A stretch of 37,320 nucleotides of DNA from Pirellulales bacterium (lineage in GTDB: Bacteria > Planctomycetota > Planctomycetia > Pirellulales > JAICIG01). This document shows, piece by piece, positions 1-8,819 of this stretch (its first letter is position 1; each line of letters begins with the position of its first letter). The translations under genes were made by a program, and so were the position numbers. The stretch covers positions 1 to 37,320 of the forward strand of contig JAICLL010000047.1 in assembly GCA_025927475.1 (NCBI GenBank). The letters run 5' to 3'. The notes under the pieces were generated by a model, which made no database searches, was not told the origin of the DNA, and saw nothing but the letters and a program-made list of their open reading frames with translations.

Positions 1-80
1 TCCCACCTTCTGGCGCCAATCCGCCGCGGCGACGATCGTGCGGCGCAAGGTGGGACTCGCTCCGCTCGGCCCACCCTACG
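1..80. repeat. Intergenic hairpin-forming repeat at left edge
   Basis: Positions 1-9 (tcccacctt) are the exact reverse complement of positions 47-55, with a further GC-rich pairing inside (gcgcc/ggcgc). The sequence continues as cgctccgctcggcccacccta, ending in the stop codon of the M28 peptidase gene. This looks like the dispersed GGTGGGCC-type intergenic repeats remembered from planctomycete genomes, but that is recollection and copy number was not checked. It may act as a terminator for the reverse-strand peptidase gene. Confidence 0.45.
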
Positions 81-1218
81 GGCTGTTTGCCAGCTCACCG
101 ACGACGCCCGCCAGCCCGTCGACCACGCGGGCCAGGCGGTCGTAGTCGATTTTGTCGGGCGTGTCGCTGGCCAAATGATAATGCGGATAGCGATACATCG
201 CGGTATCGGTGACCATCACGGCCGGATAGCCTTCTTGCCAGAACGACCAATGATCGGACCAGCCCACGCCAGGCAGTCCGGAGGGAAGCGCGCCTTTTTC
301 GCTCGGAAACCTGGCATGGCGGCGGAAAGCGCCGGTCATCTGGTCAACCAGCGGCCGCGAGCGTAGATTGCCCACGAAGCCGAGGAAATTGCCGGTCGTC
401 GGATACACGGCGCTCAACAGCGGCGGATAACGCTGGCTGCCTGGGGCGTCGCTGTAATAGCCGATGGTTTCCAGACTGACGGCCGCGACAACGTTTTCGT
501 TGCGCTGGCGGCATCGCCCAGCATAGACGCGGCTGCCCATGGCGCCGGTCTGAAAGTAGGGCTGCTCTTCATTGGCGAAGGCCACGAACCTCAGCGTGCG
601 CTGCACGGGCCGTGAGGCGAATCGCCGCGCGAGGGCCAACAGCGCCGCCACCCCGCTGCCGTTGTCGTTAGCGCCGGGCGAGCCGGGCACGGTGTCATAA
701 TGCGCGCCGATCACCACGACTTCCTGAGCTAGCGGCGGAATCGCACGGTGGTCGAGGCGCTCGCCTGCCGGAGGGATTTCTTCGGCGGGCGCGATCTCCG
801 CTTCCAGGTTGTGGCACGCGCGGCCATCGGCCTGATAGGTCTGCCGGGTGACATTCAAGCCGGCGGCGGCAAACGAGCCTTCGATATAGAGCGCGGCGTT
901 TTGCAAGCTTTCATAATACCGCAGGTTTCGTTCGCCAATCTTGCCGGCCAAGGTCTCGACATCGCGCCGCAGCACGTCTCGCAACGCTTTCTGCTCAACG
1001 GTCAATTCGGCGAGCGGCCCGCGATAACTGGTTTGCATGGCGCGATTTACTGTGGCACGGGGCCGAGCATGGACAAAATTCGGACGCAGGTCTCGGGCAC
1101 TTTCGGCGGCGCTGCCACCATTGCCGAACGCCAGATTCAGACAGACAGCTACCCAACTTGCGATGCGGATTGTCGGCAGACGGCGGCAGTCCATACAAAA
1201 CTCTTTCGCAGACCGCAC
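76..1218 (-). CDS. Secreted M28-family zinc aminopeptidase-like protein
   Basis: This 380-residue protein has the di-zinc peptidase fold of family M28. An N-terminal hydrophobic stretch (about residues 18-37, ending near GSAAES) looks like a signal peptide, so it probably acts in the periplasm or outside the cell. Zinc ligands and catalytic residues are visible: H173 in GAHYDT, D185 in GANDNGSG, E217/E218 in FANEEQP, an acidic residue at E250 in SLETIGY, and H346/H348 in YPHYH near the C-terminus. M28 enzymes remove N-terminal residues from peptides, and some act as glutaminyl cyclases. The family normally has Asp where this protein has E250, a mild substitution. A later ATG at residue 9 would also leave a signal peptide. 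It is transcribed away from the gene at 1431. Confidence 0.88.
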   Translation of the reverse strand: MRSAKEFCMDCRRLPTIRIASWVAVCLNLAFGNGGSAAESARDLRPNFVHARPRATVNRAMQTSYRGPLAELTVEQKALRDVLRRDVETLAGKIGERNLRYYESLQNAALYIEGSFAAAGLNVTRQTYQADGRACHNLEAEIAPAEEIPPAGERLDHRAIPPLAQEVVVIGAHYDTVPGSPGANDNGSGVAALLALARRFASRPVQRTLRFVAFANEEQPYFQTGAMGSRVYAGRCRQRNENVVAAVSLETIGYYSDAPGSQRYPPLLSAVYPTTGNFLGFVGNLRSRPLVDQMTGAFRRHARFPSEKGALPSGLPGVGWSDHWSFWQEGYPAVMVTDTAMYRYPHYHLASDTPDKIDYDRLARVVDGLAGVVGELANSP

Positions 1219-1430
1219 GCCTCCGCTGCGGGGAATGATTCAGTTCCAGGATTCCTCTAAGATTACCGCCGCCCGCCGCGGCGTCAAACTTTGCCTTGCA
1301 AGCACGACCGGGGCGTGGCCGCCGTCAAACTCGGCGGCCGCTGAAAGATGAATCGAGCGGTTCACGGCGCCGCGCCGATTTTTCCAGCAGGTGCTTCTTT
1401 CTCTTCCTGGCCATCGGAGGGCCCCGGCTG

Positions 1431-2195
1431 ATGCTTCCTCGAACCGGCGTTTGCGTGCTGTCCATTCCGTTGTTCGCGGGCGACTCGTCGCCCGGCTTGC
1501 GCGCGTCAGAGCCGTTGGCCGCCGACTTGTCCGCCCAACTGGCCGCGGCCGATGTGCCGGCCACATGGACGTATACGATCACGCAGCTCGCCAGAATGTC
1601 GGAGGCCTTGAGCAATCAGCTCGCGCCAGGCGAGCTGGCGCTGCTTGCCCCGCGTGCCTGGGCGGGGGGCCATGCGAATCGTGGACAATTTGCCACGGGC
1701 CTGGCATCGTCGCTGAGCGAGGCGGAGAAATTGCGGCTACGCCCGACGACGCTGGTTTTTGAGCAGCGCCCGGCCACGTTGCACGACGATTTGCTGGCGA
1801 AAACCGGCATTAGCGTGGTATGCTTCCCGGGGCCATCGCGGACCTCGGCGCCGAGCGCCCGGCAAGCTCGCCAGGCATTGCCGTCTGGCGGCTGCCTGCG
1901 GGCGCTGCGCTGGGGGCTGTGGGAGTTGGATGGCGCCATCGATCTGGCCGAGGCCGGCTGGCGGCGGGCGGTCAAGGCCATCGACCGCGCGGCGCGCGAG
2001 GGCGGCGAGGCTGCTATCAGCATCGACCTTAAAAAATGGTCTGGCGGCCTGAAGCCCATCGGGCGCCTGCTCGGCCATCTCGCCGGCTTACGGGCCGAGC
2101 AACGGCTGACGATTCAGACCATCGCCGATCTCGCCGCGAGCCGAGCCACGAGCCGACAGGCACCCGCACGCTCGATTCTGCGAATCGCCGCGTAA
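1431..2195 (+). CDS. Deacetylase-like barrel protein, function unassigned
   Basis: This is a 254-residue protein counted from the ATG at 1431, chosen because the residues upstream in the same frame are arginine-rich and look non-coding. The middle part reads as alternating strands and helices (VPATWTY, ELALLAPRAW, LRPTTLVFEQ, TGISVVCFP, EAAISIDLKK). This is reminiscent of the divergent polysaccharide-deacetylase-like proteins seen in planctomycetes, in which a strand ending in ATW is common. None of the NodB-type metal-binding Asp/His motifs can be recognised, so enzymatic activity should not be assumed. The gene converges with the small membrane protein gene, with only 3 bp between the stop codons. 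Confidence 0.6.
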   Translation: MLPRTGVCVLSIPLFAGDSSPGLRASEPLAADLSAQLAAADVPATWTYTITQLARMSEALSNQLAPGELALLAPRAWAGGHANRGQFATGLASSLSEAEKLRLRPTTLVFEQRPATLHDDLLAKTGISVVCFPGPSRTSAPSARQARQALPSGGCLRALRWGLWELDGAIDLAEAGWRRAVKAIDRAAREGGEAAISIDLKKWSGGLKPIGRLLGHLAGLRAEQRLTIQTIADLAASRATSRQAPARSILRIAA

Positions 2196-2198
2196 CCG

Positions 2199-2378
2199 CT
2201 ACGGCAGATCGCGATAGGTGATCCAACTGAGGTAGCCTAAAATTGCCGCCGAGATCACAAAGCCGATGTCCATCTCCAGGCTTCGGTGGAAAGGGATCTT
2301 GAGCGCCAAGTCGAGTCCGAACAAGAGCAGCAAGCAGCCGGAGACGACCAGTCCCGCGATGGTCAACGCTTTGGGCAT
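2199..2378 (-). CDS. Small two-helix membrane protein
   Basis: A 59-residue protein beginning MPKALTIAG. It has two hydrophobic segments (about residues 5-25 and 37-54) separated by a short polar loop (KIPFHRSLEMD), so it should be a small hairpin membrane protein. The start at 2378 is preferred because ggaaag lies about 9 bases upstream. An in-frame ATG nine codons earlier (2405) is possible but has no such site. The much longer upstream reading in this frame is arginine-rich and not convincing. No function can be given; proteins of this kind are common as unassigned genes in planctomycetes. Confidence 0.55.
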   Translation of the reverse strand: MPKALTIAGLVVSGCLLLLFGLDLALKIPFHRSLEMDIGFVISAAILGYLSWITYRDLP

Positions 2379-2547
2379 CAGGGTTTGCTTTCCAGAAAGT
2401 TGCATCCGATCGCCTGGGGCCTGGGGCGCTGGCGAATCATGGGCGGTGGTTCGAGCGAACCAGCCTAGTATAGATTGCGGCGCGGCGCACAATCTAGAGG
2501 CGATTAGGCGAGATGAGCAAAAGCCGCTTGATTCGCGGCGTTGGCGC

Positions 2548-3654
2548 TTAACGGCCGGCGTCGGGCCCCGAATCGACCTCGGTGCTGGTGTCGAAACGCA
2601 CATCGGCGTCCTCGGGCAATCGCTCGATCAGCCGCTTGGCGCCGGCCACCGTGACCTGCGTGCCGGCCAAGTCGATCCGAAGCAGGTTCGGCATTTTGGC
2701 CAGGTGTTCAAGGCCCTCGTCGGTCACTCGGCAGCGATTAAGATAGAGCGTCGAAAGCTGCTTTAACTCGCGTAAATGTTGCAGCCCTTGATCGGTCACC
2801 TGGGTCCCGGCTAGGCTGAGTACCTGCAAGCGCGACAAGCCCGCCAAATACGGCACACCCTGGTCGCTGATCTGGGTGTTCTCCAGCAAGACTTCTTCCA
2901 GGTTTTCCAGATGCCGCAGATGCGCGATGGCCGCATCCGTGAGCGGCAGGTTGCGCAGGCTGATGTGTTGCAATTCAGTCATCTGGTCCAGACAGTCCAG
3001 GCCGGCATCGGTAATCTGCGTATTGCCCAACCGCAATTCGAGGAGATGCGTGAGCGGCTTGAGATGGGCGAGCCCGTCATCGGTAATCTTGGTGCCGGCC
3101 AGGCTGAGCCATCGCATCTCTGTCCATTGACCGATTTTCGGCATGCTGGCATCGCCAATGTCTGTGGCACGCAAGCGCAACTCGGTAATCCGCAAATCAG
3201 CAGGAAGCAGCGCAATCCCCGCGTCGGAGACTTTGGTGTGGTTTAAGGTAAGCATCCCGAGCTCAGGCATGTGGGCCAGGTGAGCCAGGCCGGCGTCGGT
3301 GACGCCGGTGTTGTCCAAGTCAACTTGCCGCAAGCCCGTCAGCCCGGAGACCGACGCCAGACCGGCGTCGGTGACCTGGGAATTCGCAAGATCGAGGATT
3401 TCCAGATCGTCCACGTCGCCGAGCTGCTCGATCATCGAATCGTCGAGGGCGCTGGAATGGATGCTGGCCAACTGGCCGCTCCGGATCAGGTCGATCTGTT
3501 CACTCAAGGTGGTTTGCACCGCTGAGGGGCCAACCGCGTCGGCGGCATCGCCAAATTGAAGGACATTGCCACAGCCGGCAAGGCTACCACAGGTCAGGGC
3601 GAGCGCGAGCGCAAGCCACCGAGGGCCGAGAGAAAAAGTCGACATGGTCCGCAT
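2548..3654 (-). CDS. Leucine-rich-repeat lipoprotein
   Basis: A 368-residue protein with a lipoprotein signal: hydrophobic residues 12-25 followed by the lipobox LAGC (Cys28). Most of the rest is a run of about eleven leucine-rich repeats of roughly 23-24 residues with the consensus ITDAGL..L..L..L..L.L..T.. The consensus recurs as VTDAGLASV, ITDDGLAHL, ISDQGVPYL and VTDEGLEHL. This solenoid type, with an invariant Thr/Asn before the next repeat, is abundant in planctomycetes and usually serves protein-protein binding; no enzymatic domain is present. The start could equally be the ATG at 3645; both leave the same signal. The repeat array makes internal recombination likely. Confidence 0.85.
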   Translation of the reverse strand: MRTMSTFSLGPRWLALALALTCGSLAGCGNVLQFGDAADAVGPSAVQTTLSEQIDLIRSGQLASIHSSALDDSMIEQLGDVDDLEILDLANSQVTDAGLASVSGLTGLRQVDLDNTGVTDAGLAHLAHMPELGMLTLNHTKVSDAGIALLPADLRITELRLRATDIGDASMPKIGQWTEMRWLSLAGTKITDDGLAHLKPLTHLLELRLGNTQITDAGLDCLDQMTELQHISLRNLPLTDAAIAHLRHLENLEEVLLENTQISDQGVPYLAGLSRLQVLSLAGTQVTDQGLQHLRELKQLSTLYLNRCRVTDEGLEHLAKMPNLLRIDLAGTQVTVAGAKRLIERLPEDADVRFDTSTEVDSGPDAGR

Positions 3655-3963
3655 CGTGGGGAAAAAGCCTGAATTCTGTCTGTTCCAAGAAGCCGCGCAA
3701 AGGCTTCTTCTCTTGAAACACCGTAGTTTACGCAAAGTTCCGCCGGCTCATCAAGCAAGATTCGCAGCGTTGTGCAGAATTATACCGAACCCGGCATTGA
3801 CCGGGAGGCCTTTGGGGGATACTCTCCGCCCCGAAATGCGAATTCCGGGCCGTTTTCGCCTTCCCTTCCTTGGCCCGAAAACCTCATCTTTTCCTTAAGC
3901 TGGCTGTGCCAAGGCTTTGCGCAATTGGCAAACCGCGGCGCGGCTCAGATCGTCCTAAATCGA
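3655..3963. other. Divergent intergenic region, 309 bp
   Basis: This region separates the LRR lipoprotein gene (leftward) from the glycosyltransferase gene (rightward) and must hold both promoters. The forward strand has a weak candidate, TTGACC at 3797-3802 and GATACT at 3818-3823, but the 15-bp spacing is short. An open frame runs into the glycosyltransferase from 3772, but its residues up to 3963 look non-coding. Nothing else stands out. Confidence 0.3.
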
Positions 3964-5628
3964 ATGTACCTTCGACGAACGTCGGGCACGAGCCGCCCGT
4001 CTGTGGGCGTCATCGCCTCGTTGATTTTGCTGGCATGCATGGTGCAGGTCTGGCTGGTGCTCCGTGCCGTGGTGCCCGCCCAAGACTCGATTCGCTACCT
4101 TACCGTCGCGCAGTCGATCGCGCGGGATGGATGGATCGCGGCGCTCCGCGCACAGCCCGAACAGCCGCTTTTTCCTAGCTTGGTTTATCTAACGCACTCG
4201 CTTTTGGCACACCCGCTGGGCGACTTTGCTGGCGACTGGTGCTTGAGCTTGCAGCTTGCCGCGGCGGCGCCGTTAGTCCTCTCGGTGGCGCCGGTTTATC
4301 TGTTGTTCGAGCGATTGCACGGCAGGCGCGCCGCGCTACTCGGCGCCGTGCTTTTCTGCGCCTTGGGAGGCATTGCACGGCTGGGCGCGGATGGCCTGAG
4401 TGACAGTACCCATCTGTTGTTTTTTTGCATCGCACTTTGGGCAGCCGGCGAGTTTTTCGTGCAGTTGGACGCGGGACGGCTCTCCGTCGCGTGGCTGCTG
4501 GTCAGCGGTTTCAGCACTGGGCTTGCGCTGCTGGCAAGGGCAGAAGCCGTCGTGCTTCCACTGGCGCTGCTGATCACGTTGGCTGCTTTCCAAGGCGCCC
4601 GTCGCTGGCGACGAGCGTGGTCCGCGACGTTGCAATCTATTGGCGCGTTGATGCTCGGACTCGCGCCTCCTTGCTGCGCTTATCTGGCCATCTGCCAGGT
4701 GCACGACATCGAGACGGCCACCGCCCGCCTGCTCGGCCGCCGCGGGGCCATCGAATCGCTGCCGCTGAATGATCTTTCGCCGTCCGATCGTGTTGCTCAC
4801 GCCGAATCCAAATGGCGCCTGCCCGGCGTCGGGCAATTGGTGTTCGGCAAGAAAGACGTCTCGACCAGCAGTCGTTTCCGCGGCTGCCTGCCCGCGACGG
4901 TAAAGTTGGTCGAGGAATTAGCGCAGACGCTTCATTACGGGCTAGGGGCGCTGGCAATGGCCGGTTTGTGGTTGTGGCGACGGCGGCTCCATACGCCTCT
5001 CGATCGGTTCATGCAGGTGCTGTGTGCCGCGCTGCTGTTGGCGTCGCTCTCCGTGGCGGCTCGCAGCGGGTATCTGTCGACGCGCCATTTGCTGTTGTTG
5101 GTGGTGTTGGCGTTGGGCTGGGCGGCAATGGGCGGGCTGGCGATCGGCGACTGGCTGGTGGAGTTTTATCGAGGCCATTCCCTGAACGTAAAAGCCGATC
5201 GGAAAACGGTCACTTGTTCGCTGGTGTTTTTGGCCTTGGCCAACTGTATGGGCGATTTGCTCCGCCCCTTGCATGCTAGCCGGGCCGCGCACCGCGAAGC
5301 CGCCGAATGGCTGAATTCTCATGCGGCTGTCCGCGACGTCGTACTCGACAGCCGGGGCTGGACGGCGCTTTACACGGGCCGCAAAACCTATCGCTATGAA
5401 GCCGCCCAGGCGGCGTTCTCCGATCCCGCCTTGGCCTATGTGGTGGTGGAACAAACCGAGCTTGAAGCGTCTAGCCGCCGTGGCGAGACGTTGCGGTTGC
5501 TGGTGGCCCAGGCTGGTGAGCCGGCGGCCCGATTCGCACCTGCTGGCGCCGGAAAACACGGCGTGACGATCTGGCGTTGGCATCCCCAGCAGTTCGCACA
5601 ATTAGGAGTCGTCTCTGATGCGAGATAA
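3964..5628 (+). CDS. GT-C (GT39/ArnT-like) membrane glycosyltransferase
   Basis: A 554-residue polytopic membrane protein. The first helix (about residues 15-36) is followed by the loop motif PAQDSIRYLTVAQSIARDGW, whose acidic residue (D41) sits where GT-C enzymes of the protein-mannosyltransferase/ArnT type keep their catalytic Asp. About ten further hydrophobic segments follow. The C-terminal 100 residues are a soluble domain (AAEWLN, VVLDSRGW, AYVVVEQTE) typical of this class. Such enzymes move a sugar from a polyprenyl-phosphate donor to a lipid or protein on the outer face of the membrane. The ATG at 3964 is chosen because the preceding in-frame sequence lacks coding character. The stop overlaps the next gene's start by 11 bp, so the two are probably translationally coupled. 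Donor and acceptor are unknown. Confidence 0.8.
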   Translation: MYLRRTSGTSRPSVGVIASLILLACMVQVWLVLRAVVPAQDSIRYLTVAQSIARDGWIAALRAQPEQPLFPSLVYLTHSLLAHPLGDFAGDWCLSLQLAAAAPLVLSVAPVYLLFERLHGRRAALLGAVLFCALGGIARLGADGLSDSTHLLFFCIALWAAGEFFVQLDAGRLSVAWLLVSGFSTGLALLARAEAVVLPLALLITLAAFQGARRWRRAWSATLQSIGALMLGLAPPCCAYLAICQVHDIETATARLLGRRGAIESLPLNDLSPSDRVAHAESKWRLPGVGQLVFGKKDVSTSSRFRGCLPATVKLVEELAQTLHYGLGALAMAGLWLWRRRLHTPLDRFMQVLCAALLLASLSVAARSGYLSTRHLLLLVVLALGWAAMGGLAIGDWLVEFYRGHSLNVKADRKTVTCSLVFLALANCMGDLLRPLHASRAAHREAAEWLNSHAAVRDVVLDSRGWTALYTGRKTYRYEAAQAAFSDPALAYVVVEQTELEASSRRGETLRLLVAQAGEPAARFAPAGAGKHGVTIWRWHPQQFAQLGVVSDAR

Positions 5629-6385
5629 TGTTCGCGCGTTTGTGAAATTAGCAGCCGAAGCCTTCGCTCTGGGCGGGCCGGTCTACGAATTCGGCTCGTA
5701 CCTGGTCGAAGGCCAAGAAGAGCTGGCCGACCTCCGCCCGCTGTTTCCTGATCAGCGCTACATCGGCTGCGATTTGCGGCCCGGACCGGGGGTCGATCGC
5801 ATCGAGGATCTCGCGGCACTTTCGCTGGCCGATAACCACGCCCGAACCGTCATCTGCGTCGAGACGCTGGAGCATGTCTTCGAAGCCCGCCGTGCGGTTG
5901 AAGAGATGGTCCGCGTGCTATCGCCGGGCGGAGTGATGCTGATTGCGGCGCCTTTGGATTTTCATATTCACGACCACCCGAGCGACTACTGGCGGTTCAC
6001 GCCCAGTTGTCTCACGCGGCTGTTGGCGCCGCTCGATGCGACGTTGGTGGGCTGGCAAGGCAACGAGCGCTTTCCGCACACTGTATTTGCGGTGGCGGCG
6101 AAGCGCCCCCTAGCGGCCCGTTTTGCACGCGGCGCCAATCAATTCGTGACGGCCATGCAGCACTGGGCGGCCGCCGCGGCCGACAATGAGCGCTGGCAGC
6201 GCCGCCTTAAGCGTTGGGCCGCGCAGTGGCTCACCAGTAAGTCAGAGCACGTCCGCCGACGTGATTACTTTCAGGTTCGGTTTGTGCTCGACATGCCCCG
6301 CGGACACGACTGGAAGCACGAGCTGCTTGAGTTGACCCATGCCGATCAGCACACCGGTTCGAGACTCGATTTTCAGAGTGGCTAG
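5618..6385 (+). CDS. SAM-dependent class I methyltransferase
   Basis: A 255-residue protein with the class I methyltransferase pattern. A shortened motif I (VYEFGSYLVEGQ, residues 22-33) replaces the usual E/DxGxGxG. A second strand ends in IGCDLRPG (49-56), and CVETLEHVFEARRAVEEMVRVLSPGG (80-105) is the motif IV/V region of Methyltransf_11-type enzymes. The segment FHIHDHPSDYWRFTP is common in methyltransferases of polysaccharide and O-antigen clusters. The gene overlaps the glycosyltransferase gene by 11 bp and is followed by a phosphohydrolase gene, so modification of a glycan or glycolipid is a reasonable guess. The substrate cannot be read from the sequence. Confidence 0.82.
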   Translation: MRDNVRAFVKLAAEAFALGGPVYEFGSYLVEGQEELADLRPLFPDQRYIGCDLRPGPGVDRIEDLAALSLADNHARTVICVETLEHVFEARRAVEEMVRVLSPGGVMLIAAPLDFHIHDHPSDYWRFTPSCLTRLLAPLDATLVGWQGNERFPHTVFAVAAKRPLAARFARGANQFVTAMQHWAAAAADNERWQRRLKRWAAQWLTSKSEHVRRRDYFQVRFVLDMPRGHDWKHELLELTHADQHTGSRLDFQSG

Positions 6386-6539
6386 TGGTTAGTGGTTGGT
6401 GGTTGGTGGTTGGGGGGTTGGAGGTGGGGGGTTGAAGGTTGGAGCACGGGAGATCCCGATCACCGATCATTTACAACTAGTCAGTCATCACGAGTCGCTC
6501 AGCACACTTTTCACCCACCCACCACCCACCACCCACCTC
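6386..6539. repeat. GGTTGGTGG-type low-complexity tract and complementary CCACCC tract
   Basis: Positions 6382-6441 are a purine/T-rich run of short repeats (GTGGTTAGTGGTTGGTGG, then GG and GGGGGG tracts) on the forward strand. Positions 6509-6536 are a CCCACC repeat run largely complementary to it. Between them lie closely spaced GATC words (6451-6468). The two arms could pair, or the G-rich arm could form a G-quadruplex. The tract lies between the methyltransferase stop and the phosphohydrolase start. Confidence 0.7.
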
Positions 6540-8177
6540 ATGCCCCCACCCCAGCCCACCGTCCCGCGCGTGCTCGTCATCGGACTCGATGGCGCCACGT
6601 TCGATTTGCTGGGGCCGTGGGCCGCCTCGGGCCGCATGCCCAATCTGGCCCGCTTGCTGCAAAGCTCCGCGCGGGCGACGCTGAACTCCACGCGGCCCTA
6701 CATCACGCCGGTAGCCTGGACGACGTTTCAGACCGGCTGCGACCCGCAAGAGCATGGCATTCTCGACTATCGCTATCTCGACCATCGTCGCCGCCGGCTG
6801 TTGCTGAACCACGCAGGCCGCATCGGCCGGCCCACGTTGTTTGAATCGGTGTCGTCGGCGGGTGGACAGGTGGTTTCGCTCAATTTGCCCATGACTTACC
6901 CGGCGTCGGCTTCGGTTCGTGGCATGGTGGTGGGAGGGCTCGATTGCCCGTCAATCGACGCCGCGCTGGCCGCCTACCCCGAATTTGCCGAGCGGCTGCG
7001 GGGCTCGAAGGCAAGATTCGATCTGGGCACGGTGTGGAGGCGTCGTCCCGCGACGTTCGCCGAGTTGTCTGATGGCGTCGATCAGACGGCGGACATTTTC
7101 CGTGGCCAGGCTACGGCCGCCGGAATCGCCGATCGAATGACCGATTGGCGGCTGATGGTCGTGCAGTTGCAGGTGCTCGATTCGTTGCAACATCGCTGCT
7201 GGGAATTGCTCGAACCCAGCGGCGCCGCTGCCCCTGAATTATGGATCAACGAAGCGCAGCGGGCACTTCGGGCGATGGACGATTGCCTGGGAGAGTTGAT
7301 GGAGTTGGCCGCGCGGCGGAAGGCTGCCGTGGTGGCGGTCAGCGATCACGGTTTTGGCCCGTTCCGCGGCACGATTACGCTGGCCAAGGTGTTGGGCGAT
7401 CGGGGGCTGCTCCGTTTTCCGCACGGACTGGCCGCCGCCGGCTATCAGATGCGCCGCGGGGGCTGGAAGCTGCGCAAAAACCTCTGGCGGCGACTTCGGC
7501 CTGGTTGGAGCACCGCTCAATTGACACGCCCGCTCGACAGCCTGCTGCCGATCGATTGGCGCGCCAGCGCCGCCTTGGCATTGCACGGCAATTTGGGCGG
7601 CCTGGTGTATTTGAACACTCGCGAGCGTTTTGGGGCAGGTCCCTTGACGACGCCGCGTCAACGCGGGCAAGCACTGGCCGACGTGACGGCGGCTTTTGAG
7701 GAAGCGCGCCACCCCGAGACAGGCGGGCGATTGTTTGTCGAAGTTTATGGCACGGCGGAGCAATTTGGTCTCGACCCGGTCGAGCAGATGTGGCCCGATG
7801 TGATTGCGATTCCCGCCGCCGGCTTCCACACACGGCACAAGTTCGATGCGCAGCCCAAGCTGGTGCGGCCCGATGCCGCGATGGCCGGCACTCACCGGCT
7901 CGAGGGGGTGCTGATGATCGAAGCGCCGCCGGCACGGGCGGGTGTTTATCCGACGGCGGAGCTGCGCGACGTGGCCCCCACGATTTTGCGACTGCTGGGC
8001 CTGCCGGCCCCGGCGACCATGACTGGCCGACCGCTCGATGATTTCTTTCGCGGCCCCGCTCGGCTTAGGATCGGCGGCGAGGTTGAACCGCGCCGCGAGC
8101 TGGCCATCGCCGGCATCACCGAGGCCGACCAGCGCTGCGTCGAAGCCCGTCTGCGCGATCTTGGTTATCTCGACTAG
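6540..8177 (+). CDS. Alkaline-phosphatase-superfamily phosphohydrolase (type I phosphodiesterase-like)
   Basis: A 545-residue protein of the AlkP fold without a signal peptide. The N-terminal strand carries the metal ligand D17 (VIGLDGATFDLL). A probable nucleophile Thr lies in the segment YITPVAWTTFQTG (residues 54-66), followed by EHGILDY. The second metal site is visible as SDHGFGPFRGT, and a later His in AGTHRLEGVL. Relatives hydrolyse phosphodiesters or phosphomonoesters, including nucleotide sugars and phospholipid head groups. The ATG at 6540 is chosen because everything upstream in this frame is translated repeat. The position between two methyltransferase genes and downstream of a glycosyltransferase suggests a role in envelope glycan or lipid chemistry, but the substrate is open. 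Confidence 0.85.
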   Translation: MPPPQPTVPRVLVIGLDGATFDLLGPWAASGRMPNLARLLQSSARATLNSTRPYITPVAWTTFQTGCDPQEHGILDYRYLDHRRRRLLLNHAGRIGRPTLFESVSSAGGQVVSLNLPMTYPASASVRGMVVGGLDCPSIDAALAAYPEFAERLRGSKARFDLGTVWRRRPATFAELSDGVDQTADIFRGQATAAGIADRMTDWRLMVVQLQVLDSLQHRCWELLEPSGAAAPELWINEAQRALRAMDDCLGELMELAARRKAAVVAVSDHGFGPFRGTITLAKVLGDRGLLRFPHGLAAAGYQMRRGGWKLRKNLWRRLRPGWSTAQLTRPLDSLLPIDWRASAALALHGNLGGLVYLNTRERFGAGPLTTPRQRGQALADVTAAFEEARHPETGGRLFVEVYGTAEQFGLDPVEQMWPDVIAIPAAGFHTRHKFDAQPKLVRPDAAMAGTHRLEGVLMIEAPPARAGVYPTAELRDVAPTILRLLGLPAPATMTGRPLDDFFRGPARLRIGGEVEPRRELAIAGITEADQRCVEARLRDLGYLD

Positions 8178-8193
8178 GGAACGGGCATCCGAG

Positions 8194-8805
8194 TTGACGC
8201 ATCCCGTTCGCCAGGCATACGACCGACTCGCCGATGAGTACGATACGCGCTGGCGGCGGTATATCGACGCCTCGGTGCAGATGGCGCTCGAGGCCGTCGA
8301 GTTGCAGGGCGGAGAGCGCGTGTTAGACCTGGGCTGTGGCACCGGGCAACTTGAAGCGAGATTGCTCGCTCGCTGGCCCCAATTGCAAATCACCGGCGTC
8401 GATGTCAGCCCCGAGATGCTTAACCAGGCGCTCGCCATGCGTTTGCCGGTCCGTTGGCTGGCAGGCGAGGCGGCAGCGCTGCCCTTGGCCGATGCGCGGT
8501 TCGATGTGGTGGCCTGCCTCAGCGCATTTCATTACTTCCGGCAGCCGCGGGCGGCGCTGGCCGAGATGCGCCGCGTGTTGCGCCCCCAGGGTCAATTGAT
8601 CGTCGTCGACTGGTGCGATGATTATCTGACCTGCAAGCTGTGCAGCGCCTGGCTGCAATTGACCGACCCGGCGTTTTATAAGACCTATTCGCTGACCGAA
8701 TGCCAGGCGGAATTGCAGCGAGCGGGCTTTCAGGTCATCTCGGCCGCCCGATGCCGCATCGGTTGGTTATGGGGCATGATGCGCCTCGTCTGCCGGGCCG
8801 AATGA
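8194..8805 (+). CDS. SAM-dependent methyltransferase, Methyltransf_11 type
   Basis: A 203-residue protein with a textbook SAM site: motif I VLDLGCGTGQ (residues 43-52), the acidic residue after strand 2 at D70 (ITGVDVSPEM), and LPLADARFDVVACLSAFHYF (97-115). The start is a TTG at 8194, because no ATG or GTG exists in frame between the preceding stop (8177) and the conserved region. An aggga stretch lies about 14 bases upstream. Another TTG at 8161 would overlap the upstream gene. The C-terminus (WCDDYLTCKL, GWLWGMMRLV) is typical of small-molecule or quinone-type methyltransferases. It is the last gene of the forward cluster and converges with the gene ending at 8820. Confidence 0.83.
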   Translation: MTHPVRQAYDRLADEYDTRWRRYIDASVQMALEAVELQGGERVLDLGCGTGQLEARLLARWPQLQITGVDVSPEMLNQALAMRLPVRWLAGEAAALPLADARFDVVACLSAFHYFRQPRAALAEMRRVLRPQGQLIVVDWCDDYLTCKLCSAWLQLTDPAFYKTYSLTECQAELQRAGFQVISAARCRIGWLWGMMRLVCRAE

Positions 8806-8819
8806 CCGGCCTCCGAGCA

